NCBI GenBank assembly: GCA_963971425.1
Contig: OZ020525.1
Coordinates: forward strand, 3,827,560 to 3,891,559
Direction of reading: 5' to 3'
From: Bryoerythrophyllum caledonicum
Lineage: Eukaryota; Streptophyta; Bryopsida; Pottiales; Pottiaceae
DNA: 64,000 nucleotides
Within the stretch, counting starts at the first letter, position 1, and each line of letters starts with the position of its first letter. Made by a program: the position numbers and the translations under genes. Shown here in pieces: positions 47,431 through 57,382 of the stretch. The notes under the pieces were generated by a model. That model did no database searches. It saw nothing but the letters and a program-made list of their open reading frames with translations, and was not told where the DNA came from.

Positions 47431-47934
47431 GGGTGGGGAAAATCTGAATATTATATGTGATGCGAATGGATGAAGTCCTCACACGACGCCCACAACCAAC
47501 TCAATTAAGAGGTGGATGAAGAGGGAGTATGTGAGGCGGGGACAATTAGGGGTGTGCACGATATTATATAGCTGATAGACGAAGCACTGGTCTAGGGTCC
47601 CCGGGCAGGGGCGGGGACGTCTCCGCCCCTGCCCGTATGGGGCGGGAACGTCTCCGCGCCACCTCGGGCAGGGACGGAGACGTCCCCGCCCTGCCTAGGT
47701 AGGGCGGGGACGTCTTCGCAAGAGGAACCCTACACCATATAAATAGGGGACATTTTGTCCTTATTTTCTGCCAAGTCCACTCCCTAGGCCTCACGTGTCA
47801 GTTTGCTTCGCGGCCTGAAAGTGAGTTTGGTGGGTGATCGGGCTTGGCCCATTTATTGTACCCAGACTCTTTGCGGTTTTTTTTAAAACCATCAACTTGG
47901 AATTTCGACCACGGTAGGGAGTTGACAATCACAT
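47431..47934. promoter_or_regulatory. Bidirectional promoter with GACGTC palindrome cluster 4
   Basis: This 500-bp region separates the leftward RING gene from the rightward kinase-like gene. It holds about four gcggggacgtctccgcc-type palindromes at 47607-47718. TATA-like accatataaatagg lies at about 47735-47748, just left of the kinase-like gene. Confidence 0.65.
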
Positions 47935-49483
47935 ATGGCGGGAGAAGGAAGTAGGTCAATGGAGAAGCGCCCAATATTTATGGACTTGGATGATGTTGAT
48001 GAGACGGTTCTTCCGTCCACCAACACGGAGTTGACTTCGGGATCATTGAATCCGTCGTCTTCGAGCGGGAAGAGGCGGAAGAAGTCACCAAATCCGGATA
48101 TGCCCCCGCACGAATACATGGTTGAATGTAGAGGGATTGCCGTCGAGTTTTACAAGCGTCGGACGACAGGGGCGTTGACGAGGAGCTATCTGAACCACAA
48201 CGAAGAGGGATACCACAAGTTGACGGTTGACATGCGACACGAATTAATGTCAAACCTTGATAAATCTGAGAAATTTAATAATTTCTCAGATTATTGGTTG
48301 CATTCGGAGTGGTTGGACACACAAGTGACCGCATGACCACCAATATCGTTGCGAACTGGTGTTACGTCACAGGGAAGAAGGAGGATGAGAGCACCTGGAA
48401 CCTGGAGGAGCGCGCACTAGTGGCGAAGATGAGGATGATCCAGGGCTTCGTTCAACAGTACTCTTCTTCCCGTAAGAAGAAACTAGCTCCTTGGAAAGCG
48501 ACTATTGAGGAGCAAATTTTGGCTCACTGCGTTGGTGGAACTTTCAAGTGGCTTGAAAGTTGCGCTAAGGTGATTCCAATGCGAGGACAGAAAGCGGTGG
48601 GTGGCTATGGGGCTGTACGGAGGTGATGATAACCAAATTGGAAAACATTCCAAGTTGGATTTACTTCGCCGGAAAGACTCTGACTAACACCAACGAGAGG
48701 GAGAAGCGCCGAGACATCATCAACGAGGCTGGAGGGTGTCCGGTAGTGCATCCAGGGATCATTAGACTTGCGTACATCGACCCGAAAACTATGGAAGAGT
48801 ACACGCTTTGGTGGAATGGGGGATCTCTCCAGAGTTTTTGGTTCAAGTTTGACTCGAAAGTGGACGAAGCATTGCCGTTTGAACGGATTGAGATGCATCC
48901 AAATACCGGGTTGTTGATCCAAGAGCTTCGGTGGATAAAAGCTTACCGCCAAAATCGAGTGAACCTCGCACTATTGTTGCTTGTCATTGTGGAGAAATGC
49001 CATGACGCTAATTATATACAAAATGACATCTCTCCATCGAATGTTTTGCTCCACTTTGATGAGTGGAAACCCGATACGGTGTACATCGAAATTTGAGATT
49101 GGGGGCTTTCTAGTCGGGTTGTGGAGAATGAGCCATTAAGGTATGGTTATCAATTCAAGGACGAGCTTCAACAAGAGAGAGAGCGGCGACGGTTTGTGGC
49201 ACCAGAACTGTTCTATAATTTTGGGCCGCAGGACTCCACCAACTCGCTTGAAGTCATGCAACGGTCACACCTCTACTCCAAGGCAGCAGATGCATTTGCG
49301 GTGGGTTGGATTTGTGAAAATTTTTGGAAAGAAGATTGGGACACTTCGTATTTCACCAGCGAAAACACGGAGCAATATGTAAACCTGAAGCTAAAACTTA
49401 CAGCGTTGCAAAAACAACTACTCGAAGAACGATCTTCTGTACCAGATGTTTTAGACACATTAATGAAACCCCCCCACAACTGA
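47935..49483 (+). pseudogene. hAT-borne protein kinase-like gene
   Basis: The start codon at 47935 opens an acidic N-terminus followed by a basic SSGKRRKKSP stretch. The frame shifts near 48310 and again near 48590, then reads through a kinase C-lobe. NYIQNDISPSNVLLHFD matches the catalytic loop (Asp and Asn kept). DWGLSS replaces DFG, and RRFVAPELFYNFG is the APE segment, followed by YSKAADAFAVGWICE. An in-frame TGA (49094-49096) lies just before DWG. No clear glycine-rich loop is seen. Its position within the hAT ends and its shared promoter indicate that it moves with the element. Confidence 0.7.
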
Positions 49484-49926
49484 ACTATGCCTCTATGTTG
49501 TTACCGACAATAGTTTTTTGTTAATTAGCTGCATTAGTTTCGCATGTGGTGGTTAAATAGGCAATACGGCATCTTCGTAGAAGAATATGTGTAATTGGCA
49601 ATTGCCATTCGTTATATTTTAATCAAAATTGGATACGTCCAAATCTTAAATTCTAAATCCGAGATTTGCATTTGTTCAAGCACAAATAACAATTGATACA
49701 CTATTGATACACTAAATGTGCACAAGTGAAAGAAATAAATTTATTATTTCTACAAAAATTGATACATAGTGTAGTAAATGGCATTTAGTGTCCGGTTATG
49801 TCACTACACTAAGTGCCTCATTGGTCATTGGTGTATGGGTTCACATTTAGTGTATACTACAGTAAACATAAATTTTAGTTTAACAACATAGTGTCAATAG
49901 TTAAACACTATTAACTAACTCATGAA
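49484..49926. other. Non-coding, AT-rich, with a small inverted repeat
   Basis: Sequences like gatacactaaatgtg (about 49703) and its inverse (about 49840-49856) form a loose inverted repeat. I see no gene. Confidence 0.4.
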
Positions 49927-49980
49927 GGGGCGGAGACGTCCCCGCCCCCACACGGGCAGGGGCGGAGACGTCTCCGCCCC
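49927..49980. repeat. GACGTC palindrome cluster 5 (right subterminal)
   Basis: Two copies of ggggcggagacgtccccgcc type. It mirrors cluster 1 near the left end of the hAT. Confidence 0.88.
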
Positions 49981-50114
49981 ACCTCCCTCTTGTCATTAGT
50001 CCCCGATCCTACTCAAACATGACCCTCTCCTACGTGGCAGCTATGTGGTGCCAACATGGCTGCCACGTTGCCTATTTTTTACCTAGTGGGTAAGTCAACC
50101 CTCAGTTGACTTAC

Positions 50115-50176
50115 CCGGACGGGCAAATCGGACGGACGGGCAAATCGGACGGACGGGCGTACCGAACGTCCGTCCA
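50115..50176. repeat. Right subterminal CGGACGG repeats of the hAT element
   Basis: Tandem cggacgggcaaat units and further gtccg copies lie within 75 bp of the right terminus, matching the left-end set. Confidence 0.78.
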
Positions 50177-50190
50177 GTATGACAATCCTG

Positions 50191-51704
50191 CTCGGAAGCT
50201 GTATCTCCAACTTGATAACTCTGCAAAGGATAACAAGAACAGGTTCGTCATGGCCTTCTGTTCGCTTCTCACAGCCAGACGAATTTTTAAGGAAGTGACT
50301 ATGGGATTCTTGATTGTCGGCCACACTCATGAGGATATTGATGCGCATTTTAGTTACCTTTCAAAATTCATCAAACGGAAAAAAATTTACTGCTTAGCTG
50401 ACCTCATGAAATCTTTCATGGACTCTCAGAAGACAGTAGCCTTTATTCGTGAACTTGTTCAAGAGGTTGCTGATTTCAAAAGTTACATTGCTGATTACCA
50501 TCACGAAGGCAAGAATAAGCTTGTTGGTCTTGGTGAGATGCACCTTTTCAAATTTTACGTTGAAGAGGAAGGTGAAGATGCGGGATGGCCGGTCATGAGA
50601 TACAAGAGAAGTGCGACGGATTCATCATGGCTCCCTCCAGATGAGGCTCATTTGTTTTTCATCATCGTTTTGTTTGCATTCATTTTCTGCCGATTTTCTT
50701 GTTACTTATTTGTCGGCTGCCAGCCGACGGATTTTACCTCTGTGCTTCTTTTGTCCTTCTTTCCTTCCATTTCATTGCTTTCTTGTTTTTGTCTAACTTT
50801 TTTGTATATTGCATTCAGATAAGCCTGTGAAGATGTGGACGGCGGATCAATTCGGGAATCCTAACCTTCCGATTGGTGATCCAAAACCAGTACCCTTCAA
50901 GCCGCTTTGGGGTGACGTTCATGTCAACGAATCGAAGCGAAACAAGGAGAAGGAGGTTGCAAGAGCCACTGGAAACTGCGAAAAACAATCCTTTATCAAG
51001 AACGGTATTGCAAAGTATATTGAGTTCTGGAGGACGGGCATGGCTCGAGACAAACGATATGCCGCGGATATGGAACCTTTCATTGATTATTGGGAGCGTC
51101 TTTTACAACTTATATCTGGTCCTCTCCCTCCAAACCCCGACTGTCTGCAAGAAGGATTCTGGCCAAAATCGGACTAGATGCGTGATCATGCTCGCGCAAC
51201 GTCACTGCCGGATGCAATTATTTTTGGCTTGGATGTCACACCAGAAGATGAACCCGACGCTTACCCTTTCTGCGGCCTCGAGATGAGCCGTTCGAAATTA
51301 TCCTTCAATCCGTTTCGTGATGTTCTTCTTGGTGATTTTGTACTCTGCCGACCTTGCACTGGGCATTACCTTCCTGTGTGGATGGGCCGGGTACTGAAGT
51401 GCGTCAACCACAGTCCTCAGGATTCCTACGGTAACTTTAAGGTTGAATGGTGGGTTCCACTCACGACCAAGAAAGATTCTAAGAAGATCATCGGGAAGGA
51501 GTGCTAGAATAGGGGGTGGGAGCGTGAGCAAAGGGATCCAGATGTTCAGAACTACAGTATCGTTCTCTTCTCGCATCGCTACCCATCTCATAATAAGCGT
51601 ACTGGAGTGCGTCCAAAGATCCACCGTATCCCACCTGAAGCAGCGAGCGCTGCAATGGCTTGTTTGGAGGCAGGTCGCATCGTTGTTCATGGCAGTAGCG
51701 AATG
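50191..51704 (+). pseudogene. DUF7869-type protein gene, part after the hAT insertion
   Basis: It resumes the frame left at 34167. LYLQLDNSAKDNKNR and VTMGFLIVGHTHEDIDAHFS are the strongest DUF7869 signatures; I infer that their D/N/H residues form part of a catalytic core. LVGLGEMHLFKFYV follows. The intron 50641-50819 ends in a normal acceptor and carries palindrome 50712, but its donor reads ATGAGG where GTGAGG would be expected. The next exon has TAG at 51175-51177 and 51505-51507 and ends at TGA 51702-51704, with palindrome 51719 just beyond. It is a candidate transposase of the palindrome element, now dead. Confidence 0.72.
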
Positions 51705-52210
51705 ATTGCATTTTCTTAGTCGGCTGCCAGCTGACGGGTTGATGTTCTCTGCAATGTAATTCGTTCATCATATATTAATTTGAATGCTGCCTGGAACAGT
51801 AGTATTTGCCGATCCTTCCGCCATTGATACATTTTTCAAGTAACTCATCTGACATGATCTCAGTCTGAGTAGTTGGTGTTATTCTTGTCGGCTGCCAAGC
51901 GACAGCCTCTGTATTTTGCATATGCAGTTTGATCCATTTTTTGTGGTCAAAGTCTTCGCGCGTGTGAAGGAAAGACTGAAATCTGTGGCACGTGTATTGC
52001 TCGGTATCATAATGACGAGTAGATAGGTAGTTGTACATGAGTAATTATTGTTGGTGCGCAATTTGCGGCAAGTGAATTATAAATTCACGGATTCACTGTA
52101 TGTGAAGTATCTCATTGTGTTCAGTTGTTTTTGTGTATCTTGGTTTTTATTTGCTACAGGTTGGAGTGATTTCTTCTTTACTTAGTCTGATTCTGTTTCC
52201 AGCCGACGAC
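51705..52210. other. Intron or spacer with two palindromes
   Basis: Palindrome variants lie at 51719 and 51887 and a half site at 52200. A 3' splice site (ctgtttccag) at 52202 precedes the acidic gene, so this is probably an intron. Confidence 0.45.
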
Positions 52211-52645
52211 ATGGTTGAGACTCGTAGTATGGCGCTTGTCAGGAGAGCGAGAGAGGAAAGGGAGGAGAACGAGGCAAATGAGGCCAGAGTTGCCAGGGAG
52301 GCAGAGTCTCAGAATAGTATAGTGTCTGTAAACTCTGTGGATAGCACTGTTCCGTCGAGTGACGTTCATGAGGAGAATTGGAACAAGGAAGATGACGAAG
52401 AGGAGTCCAACAACGATGTCGATTCAGACGACGATGGCGGTCAGCATGTCGATGCACAGTTGGGATGCTCTGATGAAGATGACCTCCACTGCAATGGATC
52501 GGACGAGGTGGACTTGTGGGTTACCGAAGACTTTGACAGCGATTCGTTTTCAAGCTTTTCGGGTAATCCATTTGAAACCGGATGCGACACCGGTTCGGAC
52601 GTGGACTCCAATATGTACGCTCCTGCATGGCGCAAGAACTGGTAG
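52211..52645 (+). CDS. Acidic protein (C-terminal exon or separate gene)
   Basis: 145 codons are open from the ATG at 52211 to TAG 52643-52645. The protein starts METRSMALV-like after one Met-Val and has a charged helix-prone segment (RRAREEREENEANEARVARE). It then becomes strongly Asp/Glu-rich (NKEDDEEESNNDVDSDDDGG). It lies just after a 3' splice site, so it may be the last exon of the DUF7869 gene. There is no known domain; acidic tails often bind chromatin or basic partners, which is only a guess. Confidence 0.55.
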   Translation: MVETRSMALVRRAREEREENEANEARVAREAESQNSIVSVNSVDSTVPSSDVHEENWNKEDDEEESNNDVDSDDDGGQHVDAQLGCSDEDDLHCNGSDEVDLWVTEDFDSDSFSSFSGNPFETGCDTGSDVDSNMYAPAWRKNW

Positions 52646-53956
52646 ATGTAAAGTGTAGTTCAGCTTGTAAATAGTCCCCTGCAGTTGCTTTTCTCTAATC
52701 GATTTTCCAGACTGCTGCCATCTATGGGGCACCTCCAAATGTAACATTCATTTTGACTAAAATATCGTGCTCTATTCGGATCTTATCCTTGATGTACTTC
52801 ATTTTAGTCAAGCTTGTTTTTACCTTTTTGTTTTGATGTTGTGCTTGGTAGAATGTTGTGTGTCATATGACTTCAACAGACTTTTGTCCGTGTATTGTCT
52901 TCTGTCTTCTGTCAATGTGTTGTCTTCTACAGTAATTTTGTTATCAATGTATTCTCTTGATGGTCGTTTATGGATGTTCAATATTTTACGTGCTGCCAAT
53001 TGGCAGTCATCTTTTTATGAAACCCACTTCCTCTTCTTTGTTTCTGTCTTCAGATTGATCACCTATATTACTTTATCCACTTCGCCGGACTTTTTTGATA
53101 ATTTGTTTTTTTCACAACATTCTGTTGACAGGATTTCATTCTTTTTCATTGAAGTTCTTGTCGGCTGCCATCCGACAACCTTTTTTTATTTTGAGTTTGG
53201 AGATCATCTGTTTGCCCTACTTACTCGGGCCCTTACTCTCTTAGTATTTCCCTAATTTTTCAGAAGATCATTCTGCCATCTGCTACTATTTTTGCGAGCT
53301 GCCTACCGGGAGCCTTCTTTGTTTGTAGTCCACTAAAGTCTCTGTTGTCCGTCAGCTGCCGGCTGACGTCTGTACTCGTAGGACAAACCACGTTCTTCAT
53401 TTTCATGTTGACCACCTCTCATTGCTTCATATTTTTGGTTTAATTTCCAAATAATCACCTTATTTTTCATCCCATTTTTTGAATAAATTGTTTGATCATT
53501 GGAGTTTTTTTACTCACCTTTTTTAATCATGAGATTTCTTCTATAAATATATTCGGTGATTCTGATTCCTCCTCTTTCTTTGTCGGTTGGCCCCCGACCT
53601 TTAATTCTGTCTTCAAGAATCCTTAGGGCATATGGAGATTCTTTAGGGTTCAAGGGAAATATTTAGGGTCTGGGAGAATATTTAGGATCTACGGAGAATC
53701 TGTAGGTTTTTGGAGAATCTTTAGATTTTGTGGATTAACAGCCAACACTTAAAGTTAAGGATTCTAGTGGTTTTGAAGAGACTTTATTATGATATGAGAC
53801 AGTTATTATAGTTTTGTGTGGGACAATGTTTGGTGGAACGCAATTTTGAATGTATATGCTTAGGATTTAGCCTATATTTTCTTGTTTTTTTGTATGATAT
53901 AGGAAATGAAATCCGAGTCTAAGTTTTTTTTTGGTTCAAAATTGATCGATTTGTCC
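52646..53956. other. Right subterminal region of the palindrome element
   Basis: This T-rich DNA has palindromes at 53160, 53351 and 53582. At 53610-53730 about six copies of a 'ggagaatctttagg' type word occur. It mirrors the left end, which has palindromes at 18534, 18658 and 18865. No gene is supported. Confidence 0.6.
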
Positions 53957-55506
53957 ATATTTAGTAAAATATCCATTGAAAGATATGCCGGAATTTTTAC
54001 CATTGTGCTTCATGACTGATGATGTAGTGGAAATACAGAGTGCTCTTAAACGTGCTTGGCTAGAGGACAACGTTCCAATCTATTTGTGTGCCTTCCATAT
54101 GTTAAAAAATTGGAAGAACCATATTCTTCTCAAGGTTCCAAATGTTGGAAATTTAAGAGATCTTATGTACAAGGCCCTTCACTATTTTTTGTACCTGCCA
54201 ATTGATTTTGAAGAAGAAGAATTTGACTTCTTGGAACGCGCAAAGAAGATTGGAGAAACGCTTTTCGAATACCTCTATGTGGATGCATTCCAAAAGTATT
54301 TCAACACATATTACAAACATCAAGGTACATTACTCTTCATTTGTCCTAGGTTTATTTTCATATTTAGGGCTCATTTTTTTATATTACATTTTATTTTCAG
54401 TATGTCGACAATCACTACAATGAGAGCTTCTAATTTTTATGCATTTTATTTTAATTATGCTAGAGTTGTATCTTATTGGTCATCGACGGCACCATCATTC
54501 CAATCAAGATATGCAATCCAGCATTGAAGGTTACCATGGTGCACTGAAGCGGTGGATGTTGATTGACAATCAAGATAGACAAGGGAGAAGAATTGACTTC
54601 CTTGTGTGGAGGTTGACAAGTCTAGTTGTTAACCATTACATGTACTTGCAAGGGCAGAAGGTGAACGGATACATTCGCAACAAATCTGTGGAAGGTATTG
54701 TGGAGAGGGGAATTGCACAAGCACAGAGAGTTTCCCTTCAAGATATTGTATCGCCAAAAGACTGTGATTTACTTTGGAAAGTACAATCACAATCCGTTGA
54801 AGGCCGCTCGTATGAAATCCGTGCACCATTCACTGTATATGCATGTTGTTCTTGTGAGTGGGGCATTCGGGGCAATTTGTATAAGCACCAATTTCTTGTC
54901 CTAAAAGTTTCCACCAATCTTTCATGGGAAACTATTTTAAAATACCTAGGAACGTTATATGGTTCCATACATGGGAAACTTGAATGTATGCTCACTTACA
55001 TTATCCCGAGTGACCCATTTGCAGATGATTATAGTGAAAGTGATGATGATAATGATCATCATCATCATCATCATCATGTAGAACACAATGTGGGATGCAA
55101 CAATATATTGTCTGATGATGATGCGGCAGCGGACTACAATGTTGAGTATGTTGGTATTCAACATCCGTCGGAGTCGAATGCGCACCACTTCGTCAACAAT
55201 TTGAAAGGGGATACTAGAGAACCATCCACCAATGGTATTTTACATACCATTAGAAATTTAGTAGAAGATGCGATCTCTGAAGCCACAACTGATGGTGATG
55301 TTGTACTGCAACATTTGCAGTCAATGATGAATATTGTAGTAGGTGACATCCAAAGAATCTGAATTCTAAAAGTGGATGGCATATCTCATCCTCAAGCGGC
55401 TTTTGAGATTATTTATTCACAAGATGGAAACTCAGTTGCCAAAAGAAAAGATTTTAGGGAGAGATTATCGGGATCCCGGAAGAGAAGGAGGAACAATACT
55501 CAATAG
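53957..55506 (+). pseudogene. Mutator-like transposase, C-terminal half
   Basis: It continues the protein cut at 18473 (LVKYPLKDMPEFL). LCFMTDDVVEIQSALKRAW carries the second catalytic Asp and YLCAFHMLKNW the CxxH motif. An intron with a gtacat donor (from about 54326) and a tttcag acceptor near 54400 follows. QSSIEGYHGALKRW carries the catalytic Glu. The SWIM finger reads CSCEWGIRGNLYKH, with Tyr where the third zinc ligand Cys belongs. An in-frame TGA at 55360-55362 is followed by open sequence to TAG 55504-55506, ending in a basic SRKRRRNN stretch. Confidence 0.83.
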
Positions 55507-56263
55507 ATGATATAATATGTACTTGGTAGCCTATGTTTGTTTTGAATATTTGCAACAATATTATTTGAAAAAATATTCTTTCTCGATAAATTAATGTTAT
55601 GATTTTCATTCATTAATTGATTCATGATTTATTATCATCACCGTTGAGTACGAGAATGTGAAAGGGGAAAAAATTTAATGAATAAATAAATAAATAATTG
55701 CATGAAGAGAATGAACAAGCCTCCGAGGTACCCTTAGACTATGATGAAGAAGTTCTGGGAAATACCCCTCACTAGATGGAATTATCGCATAAAACGTCAC
55801 TGGTGGAGTACTTCTTTTGTGTGGAATATCCGTCATTCGATGAAATGTTTGCATAAAACGTCACTGTTGCATTAGTTCTACTATGTAAAATACGTGTCAT
55901 TAAGGAAAATCATTGCATAAAACGTCACTGCTCAACCCAAATTGTTTTTTTAAAAAAATTGTTTATCATTTTTAGTACTTGCCATGAAAACAACAAATTT
56001 GATATTTGAAAAGGATCATGTTTGGTTAATGTTCCAATGGAGGTGATGAACCACAAAAGATTATACAATTTTATTCATGGAATATTTTAAAGAAACCCCA
56101 TCATATTTCATATACATACACATGAAAACATAGGAAAAACCATACTCAAAGAAAAATATATATGAAGAGACATGTGAACACAAAAAAATCCAATAAGTCA
56201 CATAAAGACCTTAAAAGACATCACATAAACAGAAAGCAAAGAGTACTCCATTTCTAAAACACG
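55507..56263. other. Intergenic region between convergent Mutator genes, with inverted subterminal-type repeats
   Basis: At 55790-55930 three units end in gcataaaacgtcactg, spaced about 62 bp. This is the reverse complement of the 16960-17220 repeat. The rest is AT-rich and non-coding. Confidence 0.65.
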
Positions 56264-57185
56264 TCACGCGTCATCTTCATTTTCTCCTCCTTCGTCTTCC
56301 TCTAATGATTCTTCTTCAGAGATATCGAGTCATCTTTCGGTAGATCTTCCGCATAAAGATCTTCATATACACTACATGCCCTCTCAATCCGGTGTTGAGA
56401 AAGAACATTCTTCACAAAAAAGACGTTTTTCTCCGCATCAAAATAACGTTCAATAAACCTATTCTTCCCGTCTTTGTAACTTCAATACAACAACAAGATA
56501 ATTTTAAAAACATATATACCAAAACAAATGACTAACAAAGAGAAGTGAACAAAATTCACAAATTAAAAGATACGTAGTACAATTAAATTGTTTTAACTTA
56601 CATAGATAGAAGGGTGCATTTGCGTTGCCACCTCACCAACACTTCTACTTCTTGTTTTCTATACTTCAAGTTCTTCTTCCAATTCTTGCGTTCGTTGAAA
56701 CATTCTTTCAACCGTTTCAATTCTTCATGGTCATACCGGGGCTTCAACTTCATGATAGCGTCAGCAAAATCGAGGTTGTTCGGGAGAGCATCGACCTTAA
56801 ATGCATCAATTGCAACACAACCATCCCTCATTTCCCCAAGATAAGTGGAATATTTCTTACCCATGAATTTTGCAATGGATGCTTCACTCCCACCATTACA
56901 CTCGGTGACCTCCTCTACCACCTGTGCCCACAACACTTTCGCGAACTTCTTCCACCCCTGCACATTGTAGTAAAACTCCTTCTTTTCCCGTTTAAAAGGC
57001 TTTGACAACACCTTTGCATTCATGCGGCGGCTATTGATATGGCGAAGGCTTGGCTCGCCTTCTTTGGTCGACCGAGGGATAATGGAGATAGACGCTTTTG
57101 GTGATGACAGCGAAGGTGAGCACCTAAATGACGGTGACTCGAGAAACGGTATCCTTTGCACACCGGAACCACACATTGCCATCAC
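56264..57185 (-). pseudogene. Second gene of the Mutator element (unrecognised protein)
   Basis: Exon 1 (57185 to about 56603) encodes about 194 residues including FYYNVQGWKKFAKVLWAQVV and a charged DHEELKRLKECFNERKNWKK segment. It ends at a gtaagt donor. After an intron of about 120 bp (acceptor tattgaag) the frame continues YKDGKNRFIERYFDAEKN. A one-base shift near 56320 separates this from an acidic C-terminus (SEEESLEEDEGGENEDDA) ending at TGA 56264-56266. I do not know the family. Its position, convergent with the transposase, parallels mudrB of maize. Confidence 0.55.
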
Positions 57186-57382
57186 AGCCTCCCCTTCTTC
57201 ATGTCCTTGTAATTCTCTTCCAAAACAACCGAAAGTAACCCTGTAAGCACCATTCTACATATGGAAATAATATTGGAATCAACACCAAAAGTTGAATAGA
57301 AGTTGTCTTCAACATCTTCATTCATATGAAAAGTATGAACAAATCATTAACATCGTCTCTCACATCGAGCTTTCATGTCATT

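Larger units (their letters stand above)
34168..50190 (-). mobile_element. 16-kb hAT transposon with accessory genes
   Basis: The target duplication CTCGGAAG is perfect (34160-34167 and 50191-50198). The left end reads TAGGGTTGTCATAATGGACG and the right end, inverted, CAGGATTGTCATACTGGACG; the hAT consensus CAGGG.TG.CA is plain. It holds its transposase (34645-38187), a truncated RING-gene paralogue (39244-39566 plus 43356-43713, split by a CACTA element), a RING gene (45145-47430) and a kinase-like gene (47935-49483). Most autonomous hAT elements are 3-5 kb, so this one is unusually large. Removal of 16,031 bp would rejoin the DUF7869 gene in frame. Confidence 0.93.
18534..53598. repeat. Dispersed 17-bp palindrome family GTCGGCTGSCAGCCGAC
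   Basis: Exact copies start at 21206, 22132, 23176, 28398, 29829, 29859 and 50712. Copies with one to a few changes start at 18534, 18658, 18865, 19634, 20657, 26961, 29979, 31523, 32390, 33408, 51719, 51887, 53160, 53351 and 53582; half sites are at 30034, 30055 and 52200. Several extend to 19-21 bp. No copy lies outside 18474-53956 or within the hAT at 34168-50190. At least six sit in the middle of introns I can define by splice sites, and three lie near each end of the element. They could form RNA hairpins or be protein-binding sites. Confidence 0.92.
18474..53956. mobile_element. Giant palindrome-bearing element of unknown class, inserted in the Mutator transposase
   Basis: The insertion is flanked by a 16-bp direct repeat with 14 matches (18458-18473 and 53957-53972). 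It keeps the host reading frame: the left copy reads Y-L-T-K-Y and the right copy L-V-K-Y. The element then starts GGACAAAAC and ends with the inverted GGACAAATC. It is 35.5 kb, or about 19.5 kb without the internal hAT. All about 22 copies of a 17-bp palindrome in the window lie inside it. Leftward it encodes four FCP1-like HAD genes and a ParB-like gene; rightward it encodes a DUF7869-type protein and an acidic protein. I know no described transposon with this content, so the class is unassigned. Confidence 0.75.

Noticed and set aside
52767-53255. Open frame of 162 codons rich in Leu, Phe and Ser
   Set aside because: It runs through a T-rich stretch and a palindrome copy, shows no domain, and looks like a by-product of base composition.
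18534-53598. Regularly recurring palindromes as a CRISPR-like array
   Set aside because: The spacing is irregular (30 bp to several kb), the repeat is 17 bp, and copies lie in introns of eukaryotic-type genes.
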